Positions 26,895 to 35,913 are shown, counted from the first letter of the stretch. The stretch is DNA of 64,000 nt from an uncultured Lachnospiraceae bacterium (GCA_949051815.1 CARQVR010000001.1:1-64000), one strand, 5' to 3'. A program made the numbers and translations. Notes: generated by a model not told the origin, from the sequence alone.

Positions 26895-27905
26895 CTATGA
26901 CCACGCAGCCGCGAGTCTGCTATATTCCGCCGCCTGCTCCTCATTGCCCAGCTCCTGATAGCACTTGGCAAGTCCCCGCAGGGGAAGATCGCCGCCACTG
27001 TGGATATCTAAAATGCTCTCCGTCTCGTAAGCCGCATTATACAGCCACACAATGGCCTCGTCATAGTCTTTCCGTTCCATATAGAAAGCGCCCAGCTCGC
27101 AGCAGATTTCTGCGCACCCTTCGGACGCCACGGCTTTCATCGCGTACTTAAAAAAATCCGCCACATCCCCAGCCAGCCGCGCCGCCTTTGCCGCCACGCA
27201 GGCCGCCTCCATCAGCTCCTCTTCCCCCCGCCTCTCATCCTTGCAGGAGTCCCGGAAAAAAGCCCTGGCCGCCAGAAAATCCTTTACCTCCCCGGATATA
27301 AAAAGCTCCTTCGCGTAAATGCTGTGCAGTCTTTTATCCAGAAACTCCCCGGCCTCCGCAAGCCGCGCAAAAGCCGCCAGATCCCGATCCTTGTGATTCT
27401 CCTCGGGCAAATGCTGAATACAGATTTCACTATCATAAATAACGGGTGTAATTCCTACCTGCTCATGAATCGCTCCCTGCCAGCGGAACGTACGGTTTCT
27501 CCTGAACAGTTTCGGGCGAAGCTCTTTGTCGTAGTTATAGATAGTCCCGTTCGCAAGCTGGTTTACATAATACATCTGCACAATCTCGATCTCCGGCAGC
27601 AGAACCTCCTTCATCCGCAGGAACGCGGCTCTGTTTTCCGCATCCAGCACTTCGTCCGCATCCGCCGAATAGATATACTCCATCTTTGCCTTGGAAAAGG
27701 CGAAGTTTCTCGCCTCCGAAAAGTTCCCCGTCCACACAAAGTCATAGACCTGCTCTGTATACCCTGCCGCAATCCGCTTCGTTTCATCGACAGAGCCAGT
27801 GTCCACAATGATGATCTCATCCACAAGCCCTTGCAGACTGTCCAGACATCTGGCTAAAATCCGCTCTTCATTTTTCACGATCATGCACAGGCTGATTGTG
27901 ACCAT
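26895..27905 (-). CDS. Family 2 glycosyltransferase with C-terminal helical repeats
   Basis: 336 residues from the ATG at 27905 behind AAGGAAGG. The GT-A domain begins TISLCMIVKNEERILARCLD; the metal-binding region is YSADADEVLDAENRA. The N-terminal 220 residues resemble the SunS/WaaE-type family-2 transferases. The C-terminal third (CELGAFYMERKDYDEAIVWL, AKCYQELGNEEQAAEYS) looks like TPR repeats, a common pairing in Firmicutes. Acceptor and sugar unknown; peptide or cell-surface glycosylation is plausible. The next two upstream genes may form an operon with it. Confidence 0.88.
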   Translation of the reverse strand: MVTISLCMIVKNEERILARCLDSLQGLVDEIIIVDTGSVDETKRIAAGYTEQVYDFVWTGNFSEARNFAFSKAKMEYIYSADADEVLDAENRAAFLRMKEVLLPEIEIVQMYYVNQLANGTIYNYDKELRPKLFRRNRTFRWQGAIHEQVGITPVIYDSEICIQHLPEENHKDRDLAAFARLAEAGEFLDKRLHSIYAKELFISGEVKDFLAARAFFRDSCKDERRGEEELMEAACVAAKAARLAGDVADFFKYAMKAVASEGCAEICCELGAFYMERKDYDEAIVWLYNAAYETESILDIHSGGDLPLRGLAKCYQELGNEEQAAEYSRLAAAWS

Positions 27906-27998
27906 GGATATCCTTCCTTTCCCTCCCGGCATTCTGCGGGGTGCTCCCTATCGTCCGCCGCCAGACCGGCTCCCGTCTCCGGCATTTGCCCTCTCGCA

Positions 27999-28271
27999 TC
28001 ACCGATAAGAAAACAGCACTTCCGTCTGCATTCTCTCCTCCACAGGCAGCCACGTCTCGCTCTTTCCCGCCCGAAACAGCAGATTCTCATATCGGTGCTT
28101 CTTCACAAATCCAGCGGAAGCATAAAGCAGATATCTTGTCGTGAAAGACATATCGCCCATTCGCTCCCGTATATTTACGACATACGTGTCATTTATCTTC
28201 CGCAGCCGTTCTCTGCCAAGAAACCGGTATTTTTCACCGTCCCAGTTATAAATCTTTACCTTTTCTCCCAT
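27999..28271 (-). CDS. Small conserved-looking hypothetical protein
   Basis: 90 residues from the ATG at 28271 (MGEKVKIYNWDGEKYRFLGR), with GGAGG only 5 nt upstream, so translation is well supported although the function is unknown. No signal peptide or membrane helix; mixed beta-rich composition with many Arg and Tyr. Located between the acyltransferase (77 bp) and glycosyltransferase (93 bp) genes on the same strand. Confidence 0.65.
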   Translation of the reverse strand: MGEKVKIYNWDGEKYRFLGRERLRKINDTYVVNIRERMGDMSFTTRYLLYASAGFVKKHRYENLLFRAGKSETWLPVEERMQTEVLFSYR

Positions 28272-28348
28272 TGTGCCTCCGTTCCGGCACATCTCTCCAG
28301 ACATTCTTTAGATAGAGTAACACACTCCCCCGCCGATTGCAATTCAAA

Positions 28349-29638
28349 TCACGCCCCCACGCCCCGGAACGGAAAAACGCGCCTTACCGCAGGCAACAGA
28401 CGATCAAGCCCCCTCTGCAATAACAGTGGCAGCCCTACCCCCGCAGCCAGATAGACCATCTGAAACGCCTCCGAACCCTTTACCAGATAATAATAATCAA
28501 TGTCTGCGTAAAAGCGCGCAAAATCAAAATCCGTCAGATATCCCGTGTGGGCGGCAATCCCTGCCAGAATCATTTTTACCAGCATAAACGCCATAATGTG
28601 GTGCATCATCACCGCGTAAGTATTGCGTCCCAGATACAGGAGAAATCCGCCCGCCGGTTTTCCCCCCGCTGGCAAAACGCCCTGTCTTTCCCCCTCGGAT
28701 TGCACTGCCACTGGCAGGCTGCCCTGCATTTCCTGCCCGGATTGTGCCGCTGCACAGCTTCCGTTTGCCCCGCAGAGCGGAGCCAGAATTTTCGAGACGC
28801 GCAGCCAGAACGCCACACCTGACACCACTGTCACATACGGAATCACCGGCCCGTTGGCAAAGCCCGTGCACCACACACTGCTGTAGGCAAGCCCGTTGCA
28901 GCACAGATGCAGAAGCACCTGTATGCCAAGCACTGCTGCAAAGTAGGAACCGTTTCCAAGGGTGTCCCGCGCTTCCAGTTTCTTCTTATAAAACCGGCCC
29001 ATCTGAAAACACGGATAGAGAAAGAGAATCCGTCCGGGCGTCTTGTATAACCCCCACACACGGCCCTCTATGGCAAACTGCACCACAAGCATCCCCACTG
29101 CCAGCGTGCCGGGCAGAATCAGCCACTCGCTATTTATATGCAGCCGCCTGAGCAGAAGCCGCATACACAGATTCATCACCTCAACGATAAAAAGCACGGG
29201 TACAAACCATGCCGCAAAGTGATAAATAAACTGATACCCGTTTAAGAAGGGAGATACAAACAGAGTCCTGAAAGAGACCGCCTCACCCATCGCAAAGCCG
29301 CCAAAAACCCGTAGCGCCCATGCGACGATTCCGTAAATCACATTCCAGATAAAATAAGGCAGAAGAAGACGTCCTGCCTTCTTTTTCAGATACGCGAAAG
29401 GCCGGCTCTCCTCCTCTTCCCGATAGAAATAACCGGAAATAAACATAAAGAGCGGCACATGAAAAGAATAGTAGGGAAACAGACCGCCCACCGATAAAAT
29501 ATCATAGCCTGAATGGCCCGCCACGATCATGATGATGCCAAGGGCAGAGAGAACGCCGAATGTAACATTATATTCACGGGAGAGTGTACCCGCCCGCCTT
29601 TTATATGACACACTTGTCACTTCTTTTTCCTTTTTCAT
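28349..29638 (-). CDS. Acyltransferase family 3 membrane protein
   Basis: 429 residues with about ten hydrophobic helices. The N-terminal part LSALGIIMIVAGHSGYDILS carries the His conserved in acyltransferase-3 (OafA/NolL/Wzy-like) proteins, followed by YSFHVPLFMFISGYFYREEE, a second hallmark. These enzymes move acetyl or other acyl groups onto exported glycans. A Gln/Gly/Ala-rich soluble insertion (about 285-330, AQSGQEMQGSLPVAVQSEGE) interrupts the membrane part. It lies upstream of the small hypothetical and GT2 genes, fitting a surface-glycan modification role. Confidence 0.88.
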   Translation of the reverse strand: MKKEKEVTSVSYKRRAGTLSREYNVTFGVLSALGIIMIVAGHSGYDILSVGGLFPYYSFHVPLFMFISGYFYREEEESRPFAYLKKKAGRLLLPYFIWNVIYGIVAWALRVFGGFAMGEAVSFRTLFVSPFLNGYQFIYHFAAWFVPVLFIVEVMNLCMRLLLRRLHINSEWLILPGTLAVGMLVVQFAIEGRVWGLYKTPGRILFLYPCFQMGRFYKKKLEARDTLGNGSYFAAVLGIQVLLHLCCNGLAYSSVWCTGFANGPVIPYVTVVSGVAFWLRVSKILAPLCGANGSCAAAQSGQEMQGSLPVAVQSEGERQGVLPAGGKPAGGFLLYLGRNTYAVMMHHIMAFMLVKMILAGIAAHTGYLTDFDFARFYADIDYYYLVKGSEAFQMVYLAAGVGLPLLLQRGLDRLLPAVRRVFPFRGVGA

Positions 29639-29825
29639 CTAAATTATCAGCCTTCTACTATTCGTCTACCAGATGAACAGCACTTTTTGCCGTCCCGTCT
29701 TTTATGATATTGTATCACGCCCCTATTTGAATATCCACAAAAGATATTGTAAAATAGTACACAGCCCTCTAAAACAGGCATATACGCTGCTGACAAAATA
29801 ATCTGACAACGAAACGGATAAAGTG

Positions 29826-30926
29826 ATGAAAAAAACGCAAACGAAACCAAAACACCCGCTATTAAATATACCATACCTTATTTTACCGCTGCTTTTGGCC
29901 GGTCTCCTCACCGCCTGCACTCCGGGCGACGCTCCCGGCGAATCTCCCGCCCGCACAGTCACAAAAGAAATGAATACACCGCTCCCAAGCGAAGCCCATC
30001 TGCGTGCCTTTACGACCGTGCAGGATCTTGCGGGCAAAGATTTCACCCCCGCCGTCTTGCAGGATATTCCCCGCAATTCCTCTGCCGATCTGAGCGTCCC
30101 CACCTATATCACAAAAGTGGAGGACACTTATTTTATCGTGGACTGCTACCACAATCAGGTGATTTACCATGATAATCTCACGGATCCCCTGACAGACTGG
30201 CAGGTTTTAACAGATGAAATCAACAAGGGACACACCATCGCAAGCGATGAATTTGTCTATCTGGTGGACGACACGGAAGGAAACCGCATCCTCGTATTTG
30301 AAAAAAAGGAGGGCGTTTTCTACCACACCCAGACGCTGGATGGAGTCGGAAACCGCCCTCACTATATTGTCTATGACGCCCCTACGGACACTTTTTATGT
30401 ATGGAGCTCCATGAACGGCGAAATGTACCTGTGCCGTCATGATCCCGGAGACGCCCGCATGTACCTCACCGAAGTCCGCACAGTAGACGCCCTGAAGGAC
30501 ACTTATGTGCGCTCCTTCACCATCGAGGGAAACGACATCTTTTTCGTCTCCGGCACCCCCGGCGCACCCGCTATTTTGCAGGCGGATCTTTCTACCTTCG
30601 CAGTCAGGAAAACTTACCCCGTACCTGACGAAATGGCCGGTATGATACAGCTTACCTTCGCCGAAGGCTGCTGCTATATCACCATTTCCACAGATATCAC
30701 AGGCAGTCAGGACTGTGCCACCATCATCCGCACGAAAAATCTGAAAAATCTGTCACGCGGAAAATACGAGGATATCTATGAAAATTTCATCGGCGGCGGA
30801 ACGCCCTACTATATTTCCGTTATAGATAACAGCTATTATTTAACTGAGCACCGCATTCCGGGACACGCCATCTGGAAGTTTGATATCACCGCCGACGGTA
30901 TCTCCGGCGTGGAAGCGGTCTATTAA
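29826..30926 (+). CDS. Lipoprotein of unknown function, possibly beta-propeller
   Basis: 366 residues (an adjoining in-frame GTG at 29823 is an alternative). The signal ends in the lipobox LTAC, giving a lipid-anchored extracellular protein. The mature part has regularly spaced short blocks such as YITKVEDTYFIVDCYHNQVI, DEFVYLVDDTEGNRILVFEK and HYIVYDAPTDTFYVWSS, each looking like a four-stranded propeller blade. No enzymatic motif. It ends 5 bp before the convergent nhaC stop; the GGA before the start is a weak RBS. Confidence 0.75.
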   Translation: MKKTQTKPKHPLLNIPYLILPLLLAGLLTACTPGDAPGESPARTVTKEMNTPLPSEAHLRAFTTVQDLAGKDFTPAVLQDIPRNSSADLSVPTYITKVEDTYFIVDCYHNQVIYHDNLTDPLTDWQVLTDEINKGHTIASDEFVYLVDDTEGNRILVFEKKEGVFYHTQTLDGVGNRPHYIVYDAPTDTFYVWSSMNGEMYLCRHDPGDARMYLTEVRTVDALKDTYVRSFTIEGNDIFFVSGTPGAPAILQADLSTFAVRKTYPVPDEMAGMIQLTFAEGCCYITISTDITGSQDCATIIRTKNLKNLSRGKYEDIYENFIGGGTPYYISVIDNSYYLTEHRIPGHAIWKFDITADGISGVEAVY

Positions 30927-30931
30927 ACTTT

Positions 30932-32554
30932 TTATTCTTCCACCGTGCCGTTCATACCGCGGAGCGCAAACAGCGTCACCACCATCAGCACGATTCCCAC
31001 AGGCAGCGCGATCCATGCGCTCTTCACAAAGCCTGCCACGATATAGGTGACAAAGGACACGGCCGCCGCCACTACCGCATAGGGGAGCTGGGTTGTGACA
31101 TGGTTCACATGCTCGCACTGCGCGCCAGCGGAGGCCATGATGGTCGTATCGGAAATAGGGGAACAGTGGTCGCCGCAGACCGCACCTGCCATGCAGGCGG
31201 AAATGGACATAATCATCATCTGCGGATCGCCGTTTTGGAACACCGCAACCACAATAGGAATCAAAATACCGAAGGTTCCCCATGAGGTTCCCGTTGCAAA
31301 AGCGAGGAAGCACCCTACTAAAAAGATAATCGCCGGCAGGAAGTTCATAAGCGCACCCGCGCTGGACTGCACCACGCCTGCCACGTAAAGATCCGCACCC
31401 AGACTGTCCGTCATCGCTTTCAGCGTCCACGCAAAGGTCAGAATCAGAATCGCAGGCACCATCGCCCGGAATCCTTCCGGAATACATTCCATACACGCTT
31501 TAAAGGAAAGCACACGGCGGATCTGGTAGAGTAAGATCGTGATAACCAGACCGAAAAAGCTGCCAAGCGTCAGCCCCAGAGACGCGTCGGAGTTCGAGAA
31601 CGCCGCCACAAACCCTTCTCCCTCAAAGAAGCCGCCCGTATAAATCATACCGATCACACAGCAGACAATCAGCGCGGCAATGGGAATCAGCAGGTCCACA
31701 ACACCGCCCTTGGCGTTTGCCTTCTCTTCCTTTACATTTTCGTAAGGCCGTCCGGGCGTCGTGAAAAGATCGCCCTTTCTGACTGCATTCTTTTCATGCT
31801 CCTTCATCTTGCCAAATTCCGTTTTCATCAGCACCATGCCGACCATCATAACAATCGTCAGAATCGCGTAAAAATTATAAGGAATCGCACGTATAAAGAT
31901 GGAAAATCCGTCCTCGCCTTCCACGAAGCCCGTCACCGCAGCCGCCCAGGAAGAAATCGGCGCGATGATACACACAGGCGCGGCCGTGGCGTCAATCAGG
32001 TACGCCAGTTTCGTTCTTGACACCTTAAACTTGTCCGTCACAGGGCGCATCACGCTTCCCACCGTCAGGCAGTTGAAATAATCGTCGATAAAGATAAGTA
32101 CACCCAGAAGAACGGTCGCAAGCTGTGCGCCCACCCGGTTCTTGATATGGCTTGCCGCAAACTGCCCGAAAGCCGCGGAGCCGCCGGCCCGGTTCATCAG
32201 GCTGACCATGGCTCCCAGAATCACCAGAAATACGAGGATGCCTACATTATAGCTGTCCGACAGCACACCGATGATTCCGTCCGAAAAAATATGGGTGATC
32301 GTCAGCTCAAACTGAAATCCCGAGTACAAAAGCGCGCCCATCAGAATCCCCACAAACAGGGAACTGTAAACCTCTTTCGTGATCAGCGCAAGGCCGATGG
32401 CCACAATGGCCGGAACCAGCGCCCAGAACGTAGCGTGAAAGGCCGGCACATAGGCCGTCTCCTCCTCCGCCGCAAGCACCGTCGAGGAAAACGCCATCGC
32501 CAGCAGAAGCGCCGTCGGCACAAGCATTTTCCACCTCATTTTCATTTGTTTCAT
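30932..32554 (-). CDS. NhaC-family Na+/H+ antiporter
   Basis: 540 residues. After a signal-like N-terminal helix (about 10-28) come around eleven transmembrane segments. Family features are IFIDDYFNCLTVGSVMRPVT (the conserved Asp-Asp region), RTKLAYLIDATAAPVCIIAP and GDHCSPISDTTIMASAGAQC. Members exchange Na+ for H+ (NhaC), or malate/lactate in MleN. Substrate not determinable here. Single gene; AGAAGGAGAG lies before the ATG. A hairpin sits in its leader. Confidence 0.92.
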   Translation of the reverse strand: MKQMKMRWKMLVPTALLLAMAFSSTVLAAEEETAYVPAFHATFWALVPAIVAIGLALITKEVYSSLFVGILMGALLYSGFQFELTITHIFSDGIIGVLSDSYNVGILVFLVILGAMVSLMNRAGGSAAFGQFAASHIKNRVGAQLATVLLGVLIFIDDYFNCLTVGSVMRPVTDKFKVSRTKLAYLIDATAAPVCIIAPISSWAAAVTGFVEGEDGFSIFIRAIPYNFYAILTIVMMVGMVLMKTEFGKMKEHEKNAVRKGDLFTTPGRPYENVKEEKANAKGGVVDLLIPIAALIVCCVIGMIYTGGFFEGEGFVAAFSNSDASLGLTLGSFFGLVITILLYQIRRVLSFKACMECIPEGFRAMVPAILILTFAWTLKAMTDSLGADLYVAGVVQSSAGALMNFLPAIIFLVGCFLAFATGTSWGTFGILIPIVVAVFQNGDPQMMIMSISACMAGAVCGDHCSPISDTTIMASAGAQCEHVNHVTTQLPYAVVAAAVSFVTYIVAGFVKSAWIALPVGIVLMVVTLFALRGMNGTVEE

Positions 32555-32588
32555 GACTTTCTCTCCTTCTCTTGTTTTTCAAGTGAAA

Positions 32589-32625
32589 ACCACAAACACG
32601 CCGCCTTTCGCCACGCGTTTGTGGT
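32589..32625 (-). promoter_or_regulatory. Hairpin in the leader of the NhaC gene
   Basis: ACCACAAAC (minus, 32625-32617) pairs with GTTTGTGGT (32597-32589) around a GC-rich loop of 19 nt, followed by TTTTCAC. It lies 35 nt before the nhaC start codon. It could be an attenuator-like hairpin or hide the RBS region; no known riboswitch class was recognised. Confidence 0.4.
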
Positions 32626-32792
32626 ATTTCATACTCTCCGTTTAATCCGGGCTGTGGCTGCCCTCTTTTACCAACATAAAATTACATTTTATTTTACTCG
32701 ACAATACAGCAAGTGTCAAATATTTCTTAAAAAGCCATACCGATATACACATACAGATACCAGACCGGCTCCCTGACAATCCTCCGGCCGTT

Positions 32793-33587
32793 TCACAGCC
32801 TTGCCTCCATCAGATTCCCCGAGGCATACCTTTTAAGCCCCCTGTAAAATACTGCCACAGCCAGGACGGTCAGCCCGCAGACATATCCCAGAACCGTAAA
32901 GAGCATCCCGGCGTCAAAGCTGACCAGCACATGCACCGGATGCCAGACCGCCATACCGGCAGGAATGACAAAATACAGTAAAAACCTTGTAACACCGCTA
33001 AAAATGCCGTCCGGATAGGTACCGAAACTGACTATATTCATTACCATCTGGTTCTGCAGCATATCCATCCGCACAAACCAGAAGGACAGACTCCCCATAA
33101 GCAGGGCCATGGATGTAAAGATCACCGCGCCCGTCACCACAAACAACAGAAACAGGAAAAATCCTCCCACACCGGGTCTGCAGGCGCACACAATCACCAC
33201 TCCGTAGAGGAAATCGCCGATGGCAGAAATATCAGTGGAAGAAGTGAGCACGCTGACCAGCACATTTTTCGGCTGTACCAGAAAGGAATCCAGCTTTCCC
33301 TTGATAATCAGCTCCGACAGGGAAAACACCCTTGCAAACAGGATATGTGAAAGCCCGTAGGACGCTGCGACCAGCCCCCAGAGCAGCATAATTTCCCGCA
33401 GGGTATATCCCCCCACATCCTCCCGCAGCCGGAGCAGGATGAACCACTGCACCAGAAAGGTGGCGTTGTTTAGCACCATGAAACAGACATTGGTCAAAAA
33501 AGTAACCTTATTCACCATCTCCCGCATGATATTATATTTAATAGAAAGCAGGCACACCCGCATTTGATTTTTAGCCGCCGTTAACAT
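32793..33587 (-). CDS. ABC-2 type transporter permease (COG3694-like)
   Basis: 264 residues with six hydrophobic segments and no lumenal domain. It is the second permease of a three-gene ABC-2 exporter (COG4586-COG4587-COG3694 arrangement). Visible family features are VFSLSELIIKGKLDSFLVQP and GTYPDGIFSGVTRFLLYFVI. It overlaps the preceding permease gene by 17 bp. Substrate unknown; several such systems export peptides or drugs. Last gene of the operon controlled by the leader at 35.3-35.9 kb. Confidence 0.9.
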   Translation of the reverse strand: MLTAAKNQMRVCLLSIKYNIMREMVNKVTFLTNVCFMVLNNATFLVQWFILLRLREDVGGYTLREIMLLWGLVAASYGLSHILFARVFSLSELIIKGKLDSFLVQPKNVLVSVLTSSTDISAIGDFLYGVVIVCACRPGVGGFFLFLLFVVTGAVIFTSMALLMGSLSFWFVRMDMLQNQMVMNIVSFGTYPDGIFSGVTRFLLYFVIPAGMAVWHPVHVLVSFDAGMLFTVLGYVCGLTVLAVAVFYRGLKRYASGNLMEARL

Positions 33588-34437
33588 ACAGCTTTTTCAC
33601 CCCTTTCTTATAAATCAGAAACATCAGCGCACTTCCTGCCGCCAGATAGACTGCCTGCGCCGTCAGTATCTCCACACATTTTTCCAAACTAAAGTCCACG
33701 ATCAGCTTGGCCGGCCCATAACAGACTGTGTAGATCGGCGTCAACTTAAATAACGGTTGTAATGCTATTGGGAAGATTTCAACCGGAAACATCGTCCCCA
33801 CAACCAGAAGCAGCTTATCATACAGCCACTGGAAGGGCGTCGCATCCTCTATCCAGAAGGAAGCCAGACTGATGCACATCTTAAACACCGCATTGATGGT
33901 GAGCCCCAGAACCACACAGAGCGCCATCACAGGAACCGCCGCCAGCGGAAACCGTGGCAGCAGCCCCACCATCATCGTCCCGATGACCACTGCAAATATC
34001 GCATACATGGGCAGCCTTACACTCCACTCTCCGGTATATTTTGTCAAAACATACAGCGTATAATGGTATGGTCTGTTCATCAGATAAGCAATATTGCCGC
34101 CCCGGATGCTCCCTGACACCTCCCTCGCCACTGAGGCGGCATTGGAGCCAAACCAGATCATCTCCGTCATCATCACATACCAGATCATCTGCTCCTTCGT
34201 ATACCCTGCAATCAGCTCTCCCGGCGTCTGGTAAATATATCCCCAGAGCCTGACAAAGATGAAAATAAAGATAAAGTATGCCAGAAACCCCGTCACCATA
34301 TTGGCCGCATATTGCAGACTCTCCATCAGCACAGACTTGTAAATGACCGCGTACTTACGCCATGGCAAACATCCTGCCGCCCTGCGGCGGCGGCTCTTAT
34401 CATCCGCCAAAGCAGAAAATTCCACACGTTTGTCCAT
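33571..34437 (-). CDS. ABC-2 type transporter permease (COG4587-like)
   Basis: 288 residues with six hydrophobic segments after a charged N-terminal stretch (DDKSRRRRAAGCLPWRKYA). VSGSIRGGNIAYLMNRPYHY is the conserved cytoplasmic loop of this permease family. It starts 3 bp after the ATPase gene stop and overlaps the next permease by 17 bp, so all three are translated as one operon. It pairs with the second permease to form the membrane channel. Confidence 0.9.
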   Translation of the reverse strand: MDKRVEFSALADDKSRRRRAAGCLPWRKYAVIYKSVLMESLQYAANMVTGFLAYFIFIFIFVRLWGYIYQTPGELIAGYTKEQMIWYVMMTEMIWFGSNAASVAREVSGSIRGGNIAYLMNRPYHYTLYVLTKYTGEWSVRLPMYAIFAVVIGTMMVGLLPRFPLAAVPVMALCVVLGLTINAVFKMCISLASFWIEDATPFQWLYDKLLLVVGTMFPVEIFPIALQPLFKLTPIYTVCYGPAKLIVDFSLEKCVEILTAQAVYLAAGSALMFLIYKKGVKKLYVNGG

Positions 34438-34440
34438 AGG

Positions 34441-35316
34441 TCAGCAATCCTCCTTCGATTTGTAGATATCCACAATGATCTCCTCCAGCGTTGGGGCAGA
34501 AGGCTCCCCGTTTCCTGTCTCCACCCCGCACGCTCTGTCATGCGCCTGCATGTCCGCCGGACTTTTATCCAGATAATGGCTCACCAGATGCTCCACCGAA
34601 TCATCCTGCACAATCTGTCCGGCATTCACGATAATGATACGCCTGCAAAGCTTTTCAATGTCCCCCACGTCGTGGCTGGTCAGGAAAATCGTGGTATGCT
34701 CCTCCCTGTTCATCTGCTTAATCAGCTCCCGGACGTTCTCTTTCACCACCGGATCCAGGCCGATTGTCGGCTCATCCAGAAAAAGCACTTTCGGTTTATG
34801 GATCAGCGAAGCCACAATTTCACAGCGGATTCTCTGCCCCAGCGACAAATTTCTGACAGGTGTGTCAATAAATGCAGCCAGCTCAAACCGCTCTGCAAGC
34901 TCTCCGATCCGTGCTTCCGTCTCCTTCTCGGAAAGGTCATAGATGGCACCGAAAAACCGGAAGTTATCATAGGGTGTCAGATGTGTCCAGAGCTGCTCCT
35001 TCTGCCCGAACACCGTACCGATCTGATAGGCGAGCTGTCTGCGCTTTTTCGTGGGATCAATCCCCATCACCTCCACTTTGCCGCCGTCCGGATATAGAAT
35101 CCCGGTCAGCATCTTAATGGTCGTGCTCTTGCCCGCGCCGTTTGGCCCGATAAAGGCCAGCATCTCCCCCTCCTCCACCGAGAAGGAAACCCCGTTCACC
35201 GCCCGGATCTCCTCTATCCGGGGATGAAGGACCGCTTTGATGCTGCCGCGCATTCCTTTTTCCTTCCGCTTTACACGGAACGTTTTCGATAAATTTTCCA
35301 CTTCGATTGCCTGCAT
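34441..35316 (-). CDS. ABC-2 transporter ATP-binding protein (COG4586-like)
   Basis: 291 residues from the ATG at 35316 ([20 protein letters not shown]), which has AGGA about 5 nt upstream. The frame remains open to 35532 because the upstream 126-bp repeats are a multiple of three, but those residues are not ABC-like. Walker A is GPNGAGKST (about 57-65), the signature is [10 protein letters not shown] and Walker [13 protein letters not shown], with the switch His in [12 protein letters not shown]. It powers the two permeases encoded downstream. Confidence 0.93.
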   Translation of the reverse strand: MQAIEVENLSKTFRVKRKEKGMRGSIKAVLHPRIEEIRAVNGVSFSVEEGEMLAFIGPNGAGKSTTIKMLTGILYPDGGKVEVMGIDPTKKRRQLAYQIGTVFGQKEQLWTHLTPYDNFRFFGAIYDLSEKETEARIGELAERFELAAFIDTPVRNLSLGQRIRCEIVASLIHKPKVLFLDEPTIGLDPVVKENVRELIKQMNREEHTTIFLTSHDVGDIEKLCRRIIIVNAGQIVQDDSVEHLVSHYLDKSPADMQAHDRACGVETGNGEPSAPTLEEIIVDIYKSKEDC

Positions 35317-35333
35317 TTCTGTCCTCTCCTCTC

Positions 35334-35600
35334 CTGACTCTGCTTCACGTTCCGCGAATAAGCCGACTCGAAAGACTTCGTCTTTCTCGTTCGCGTTGCT
35401 CCTCATAAGCCGACTCAGTCTGGCTTGCATGCCAGCATGCAGCCTGCCTTCCTCGTCTTCTGACTCTGCCTCACGTTCCCAGAATAAGCAGACTCGAAAG
35501 ACTTCGTCTTTCTCGTTCGCGTTGCTCCTCATAAACCGTCAGAATCAATCTTGCATGCAAGCATGCAGCTTGCTTCTGCCGCTTTCTGACTCTGCTTATT
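35334..35600. repeat. 126-bp tandem repeat, two full units plus partial third
   Basis: CTGACTCTGC starts recur at 35334, 35460 and 35586, exactly 126 bp apart. Each full unit contains a hairpin GAAAGAC/GTCTTTC (near 35376-35393 and 35497-35514) and a GCATGC-rich palindrome (near 35425-35440 and 35550-35565). The units differ by scattered changes, mainly in the second half. The array lies between the leader terminator and the ABC ATPase gene and is transcribed as part of its 5' leader. Confidence 0.85.
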
Positions 35601-35604
35601 CGCG

Positions 35605-35661
35605 CAAATAAAAGAGAACCGCGTGTTCTGTACATTTTCATGTACTTCCCATGCGGTTCTC
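35605..35661 (-). terminator. Leader terminator upstream of the ABC-2 operon
   Basis: On the minus strand GAGAACCGC (35661-35653) pairs with GCGGTTCTC (35622-35614), with an inner GTACAT/ATGTAC stem, followed by TTTTATTTG. It is an intrinsic terminator between the leader ORF and the ABC genes, so readthrough is needed for their expression. Confidence 0.75.
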
Positions 35662-35680
35662 CTATCTGAAATCCTGATTC

Positions 35681-35720
35681 CCGCACGGCCAATAAGACCT
35701 TTCGTCTTACGGCCATGCGG
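35681..35720 (-). promoter_or_regulatory. Long leader hairpin before the ABC-2 operon terminator
   Basis: CCGCATGGCC (minus, 35720-35711) pairs over 10 bp with GGCCGTGCGG (35690-35681), and an inner TAAGAC/GTCTTA stem closes a short loop. It starts about 18 nt after the stop of the leader ORF and ends 20 nt before the terminator stem. Confidence 0.65.
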
Positions 35721-35737
35721 CTGCGGCTTTTGCCGCC

Positions 35738-35815
35738 TCAGGCTGTGACCGTAATCTGAAAAATCTGCATAATACCCGTAATGACCGTATACAGGACTCG
35801 ATTCTTGTTAAACAT
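35738..35815 (-). CDS. Putative 25-residue leader peptide
   Basis: A short ORF starts with ATG at 35815, preceded by GAGGAG at ideal 8-nt spacing, itself about 9-14 nt after the predicted transcription start from a strong promoter. The peptide begins MFNKNRVLYTVIT and ends QIFQITVTA. It is followed by a long hairpin, a terminator and the ABC-2 operon. The layout matches translation-dependent attenuation, as known for several antibiotic-resistance genes in which ribosome stalling in a leader ORF changes downstream folding. Too short to judge by composition; translation is inferred from the RBS and position. Confidence 0.6.
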   Translation of the reverse strand: MFNKNRVLYTVITGIMQIFQITVTA

Positions 35816-35844
35816 ATTCTTGTCTCCTCGTTGAATTTTCAGAT

Positions 35845-35873
35845 AGAATAGCACAGTCTTTCACATTTGTCAA
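35845..35873 (-). promoter_or_regulatory. Sigma-A promoter of the ABC-2 operon leader
   Basis: On the minus strand consensus TTGACA (35873-35868) and TATTCT (35850-35845) are 17 bp apart. Transcription should begin near 35838, about 520 nt before the ATPase start codon. Confidence 0.75.
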
Positions 35874-35913
35874 ACATATACTGTCAGTTTCTAACATATT
35901 TTATAGCCGTTCT

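Noticed and set aside
35317..35532. 72-residue N-terminal extension of the ABC ATPase
   Set aside because: It is translated 126-bp repeat; the ABC domain and a proper RBS start at 35316.
35334..35600. CRISPR array
   Set aside because: The period is 126 bp with two units and no short repeat-spacer structure; no cas genes are present.
35471..35716. Minus-strand 81-codon frame in the ABC leader
   Set aside because: It runs across the long hairpin, the terminator and a repeat; no RBS. The 25-codon ORF upstream is better supported.
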